Shown here piece after piece: positions 62,187 through 64,000 of a stretch of 64,000 nucleotides of DNA. Positions within the stretch are counted from its first letter, which is position 1. The number at the start of each line of letters is the position of its first letter. The notes beneath the pieces were generated by a model. That model had not been told where the DNA came from. It ran no database searches and saw nothing but the letters and a program-made list of their open reading frames with translations. The stretch covers positions 124,001-188,000 of the forward strand of contig NZ_BMMU01000004.1 of NCBI RefSeq assembly GCF_014646095.1, read 5' to 3'. This DNA comes from Streptomyces lacrimifluminis (lineage in GTDB: Bacteria; Actinomycetota; Actinomycetes; Streptomycetales; Streptomycetaceae). Both the position numbers and the translations under genes were made by a program.

Positions 62187-62460
62187 TCCGGGCTCGCGGC
62201 ACGCTGTTCGGCAGGGCGAAAGTGGCTACCGATTCATAACTCTTCGCGATCATGGCGCGTAGGTCCGGACCGTCCGACGGGCCGCCACAGAGGCTCGAAC
62301 CGGGTCTCCACACCCCGCGTGACCTGCACGATCTGTGTCCGCGAGTGACCCCGTACCCGTGCCCGCGCGCCCGTACGCGGGGAGGGCGCGCGCATGGCCC
62401 GCGAGAGTCGGGGGTACCCATCGGGCCCACGACGGGCCCGCGCGGAGCATACTGGAGTCA

Positions 62461-62682
62461 ATGACAAAGACAGCGGTAACGCGGGCCCATCTGGCCACCA
62501 GCCCCTTCAAAGCCCCTGTGGCACCCCCTACCAAGCTGTTCGCGGTAGGCGACCGAGTCACTCACGACGTCTTCGGCCTCGGCCGGGTGACCACCGTTGA
62601 GGACGGCATCGCAGTACTCGTCGACTTCGGCGGGCGTCAGGAACGGATCATCAGTCCCTACGCCAAGCTGACCGTTCTGTGA
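62461..62682 (+). CDS. Small Tudor-like (PcrA/CarD-like) domain protein
   Basis: The 73-residue protein contains FAVGDRVTHDVFGLGRVTTVEDGIAVLVDFGGRQERIISPYAKLTVL. This is the SH3/Tudor-like module found at the end of UvrD/PcrA helicases and in CarD-like RNA-polymerase-binding proteins. As a free small protein it may bind RNA polymerase; this is inference. GGAG lies three to four bases before the ATG, and CATACT (62448-62453) is a possible -10 only seven bases upstream, so the leader would be almost absent. Confidence 0.8.
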   Translation: MTKTAVTRAHLATSPFKAPVAPPTKLFAVGDRVTHDVFGLGRVTTVEDGIAVLVDFGGRQERIISPYAKLTVL

Positions 62683-62719
62683 GTTCCGCAGCGCCGTCCC
62701 CAGGATCAGGAGACCTTCC

Positions 62720-62887
62720 ATCGAGCTGAATTCTCTGTTCTCCGCGCCGGAACCGACAACGTTCCACGCGAGGACCGATACACCGACCCCGGAGATCGAC
62801 CCCTTCCAGGCGCCGGCCTTCCGGGAGGGCACTCCCGGCGCCTCCGCCACCCTGGCCGAGGACCCCGGCAGCTGGGAGCAGCTCTGA
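62720..62887 (+). CDS. Small gene apparently starting at ATC
   Basis: A 55-residue frame (ELNSLFSAPEPTTFHARTDT ... GASATLAEDPGSWEQL) ends at a TGA at 62885. There is no ATG, GTG, TTG or CTG between the preceding in-frame stop and the conserved-looking start of the peptide. However, AGGAGA lies six bases before an ATC at 62720, exactly where a start codon should be. It could be a true ATC-initiated gene or an ATG-to-ATC mutant. The peptide is Thr/Pro/Glu-rich, Cys-free and unrecognised; a structural or precursor peptide is possible. Confidence 0.4.
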   Translation: MELNSLFSAPEPTTFHARTDTPTPEIDPFQAPAFREGTPGASATLAEDPGSWEQL

Positions 62888-62957
62888 GCCGCGGCGCCAC
62901 GTTCGTGTGACCGCCGACCGTATCGCCCAGTGACGGGTCACGGGCTCCCGGGTGCCT

Positions 62958-64000
62958 TCAGGACCGAGGCATCGGAAGCGCGTACACCCTGTCGAAATGC
63001 TGGGCGATCAGCGGGTGGTCGGTGCCGCCGTCGGCGTCGCAGGAGAGCTGCCAGTCATTGATGCCCGTGTCCCGGCCGTCGGTGAAGTTCCACAGCAGCT
63101 CGCCCCGCCGGGCATCGATCGCGTAGAAGCCGTCCTTGTTGGCCGCGGCCGTGACGAACACCGCGTCGCCGCCCGCGACGAGGGGATTCTCCAGGTCCAG
63201 CCTGGGGGTTTCGCAGAACCAGCGCCGGGAGCCGTCGGTGGCGTCGAACGCCTCGACGCCGTGCGGGTCGCTCGTCGTGCAGTACACCGTGCCGTCCGCC
63301 ACCGCGACGGAGGCGAAGCCGCCCCTCCCCTCCTTCACGCGCCAGCGCAGCGCACCGGTCTCCAGGTCCACGGCGACGAGTTCGCTGTCGACGGCGAACA
63401 CGGTCCCGTCCAGTACCACCGGGGCCGACCGGACTTCCGAGTCGGACGCCATGCGCTGACTCCACAGCACGCTCCCGCGGGCATCGCCGCCCCGGGCCGT
63501 GAGCCGGTGCAGCCCGTCCAGGTAGACGAAGCGGGCGGAATCGATGAACGGTTTCAGGTCGAGGCCGATGTCCTCCGGGCTGATGGGGATGACCTGGGCC
63601 AGGCGCGCCCGCAGATTCGTACCGAGGACGACGTTCGTCGAGGTGGCCGACCCCCGCGATCCGTCCTCGTTGTCCTGACGGTCGAACCGCAGTCCGACGA
63701 TGGTGACCGTACCGGCGGCCCCGCCGAGCAGGGTGTCGAACCGGAAGTCCGCCCCGAAGTCCAGCGAGTACCGCTCCGCGCCCGTGACCGGGTCGACGCC
63801 GAGCACGGTAGCGCCGGTGCCGAGGGCGACGACGACGTCCGAGACGATCAGGGGCGGGGTCGGTGACTGGCTGATCCCCCGGTAGGTCCACCGGGGACTG
63901 GCACCGTCGGCGAGACCGAGACAGAACAGGGTGCCGGACTGCGTCTTCAGCAGGGTCGTGCCCTTGTAGAAGACCGCCGGTGCCTGGACGAGCGGGTCGC
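62958..64000 (-). CDS. PQQ-like beta-propeller protein, cut by window edge
   Basis: The visible 347 C-terminal residues are blades of a PQQ-like/WD-type propeller: APAVFYKGTTLLKTQSGTLFCLG, LIVSDVVVALGTGATVLGVD, APVVLDGTVFAVDSELVAVDLETGALRWRV, SVAVADGTVYCTTSDPHGVEAFDATDGSRRWF and AVFVTAAANKDGFYAIDARRGELLWNF. The frame remains open to the right edge, so the N terminus and any signal, kinase or anchor domain are outside. In Streptomyces such propellers often follow a Ser/Thr kinase domain; that cannot be checked here. Confidence 0.82.
   Translation of the reverse strand, partial: DPLVQAPAVFYKGTTLLKTQSGTLFCLGLADGASPRWTYRGISQSPTPPLIVSDVVVALGTGATVLGVDPVTGAERYSLDFGADFRFDTLLGGAAGTVTIVGLRFDRQDNEDGSRGSATSTNVVLGTNLRARLAQVIPISPEDIGLDLKPFIDSARFVYLDGLHRLTARGGDARGSVLWSQRMASDSEVRSAPVVLDGTVFAVDSELVAVDLETGALRWRVKEGRGGFASVAVADGTVYCTTSDPHGVEAFDATDGSRRWFCETPRLDLENPLVAGGDAVFVTAAANKDGFYAIDARRGELLWNFTDGRDTGINDWQLSCDADGGTDHPLIAQHFDRVYALPMPRS

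Noticed and set aside
62250-62561. Minus-strand 103-codon frame opposite the Tudor-like small protein
   Set aside because: Antisense of a better-supported gene with a conserved domain. No motif or ribosome site.

Overview
The window is high-GC chromosomal DNA of a Streptomyces or a very close relative. The evidence is near-universal G/C at third codon positions, many GTG starts, ATGA/GTGA gene overlaps, class A RNase P RNA of the actinobacterial type, a bifunctional RNase H/phosphatase like S. coelicolor SCO2299, and the short interspersed intergenic repeats typical of streptomycetes. Most of it is core-like chromosome with small operons. One decayed accessory island lies at about 17.1-24.1 kb. 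No tRNA, rRNA, CRISPR array, transposase or phage gene was seen.

Layout. 0.2-17 kb: an Rsm22-type methyltransferase, a serine hydrolase, a Bcr/CflA exporter, a Gfo/Idh-SDR pair, a MacB/LolD-like ABC system behind an elaborate leader, a decayed aldo/keto reductase, small enzymes, divergent LuxR-type regulators, and a TetR/DHA2 exporter pair with a clear operator. 17-24 kb: a RelE-type toxin-antitoxin pair, then remnants of anti-sigma ATPase, DUF2075 and SARP genes. These surround a 1268-codon secreted polymorphic-toxin gene with an overlapping candidate immunity gene, and the cassette is bracketed by 25-bp direct repeats. 24-36 kb: rnpB, whose 5' end overlaps the end of an EamA gene, an AraC regulator, Uma2, MerR plus membrane protein, an RNB ribonuclease, YaaA, a frameshifted KDPG aldolase, and the RNase H - zinc-ribbon - Nif3 operon, in which the zinc-ribbon gene appears to start at CTG.

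36-54.5 kb: a dispersed sterol/lipid-type regulon. It holds a KstR-like TetR gene; a MaoC-ADH-SDR operon; an F420-dependent oxidoreductase; and an aldehyde dehydrogenase-ferredoxin operon divergent from a metallo-beta-lactamase-fold gene. Two shared operator classes tie these loci together: TNNAACNNGTTNNA at three loci, and CTGACG-N3-CGTCAG at three loci. Between them lie a DHA2 exporter with an unusual C-terminal domain, a cell-wall amidase, methyltransferases and a glycosyltransferase operon.

54.5-60.7 kb: a cobalamin riboswitch precedes a five-gene cluster. The first two genes encode a secreted, membrane-anchored alpha/alpha-barrel protein and a second anchored protein whose tryptophan-rich motif resembles the transcobalamin beta domain (DUF4430-like). 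The other three encode a complete ECF transporter (T component, fused double ATPase, S component). I read this as a candidate split bacterial transcobalamin-like capture system feeding an ECF importer. 60.7-64 kb: a c-di-AMP (ydaO-type) riboswitch precedes a small lytic transglycosylase. After it come a DUF1275 protein, two very small genes (one apparently starting at ATC) and a PQQ-like propeller gene cut by the window edge.
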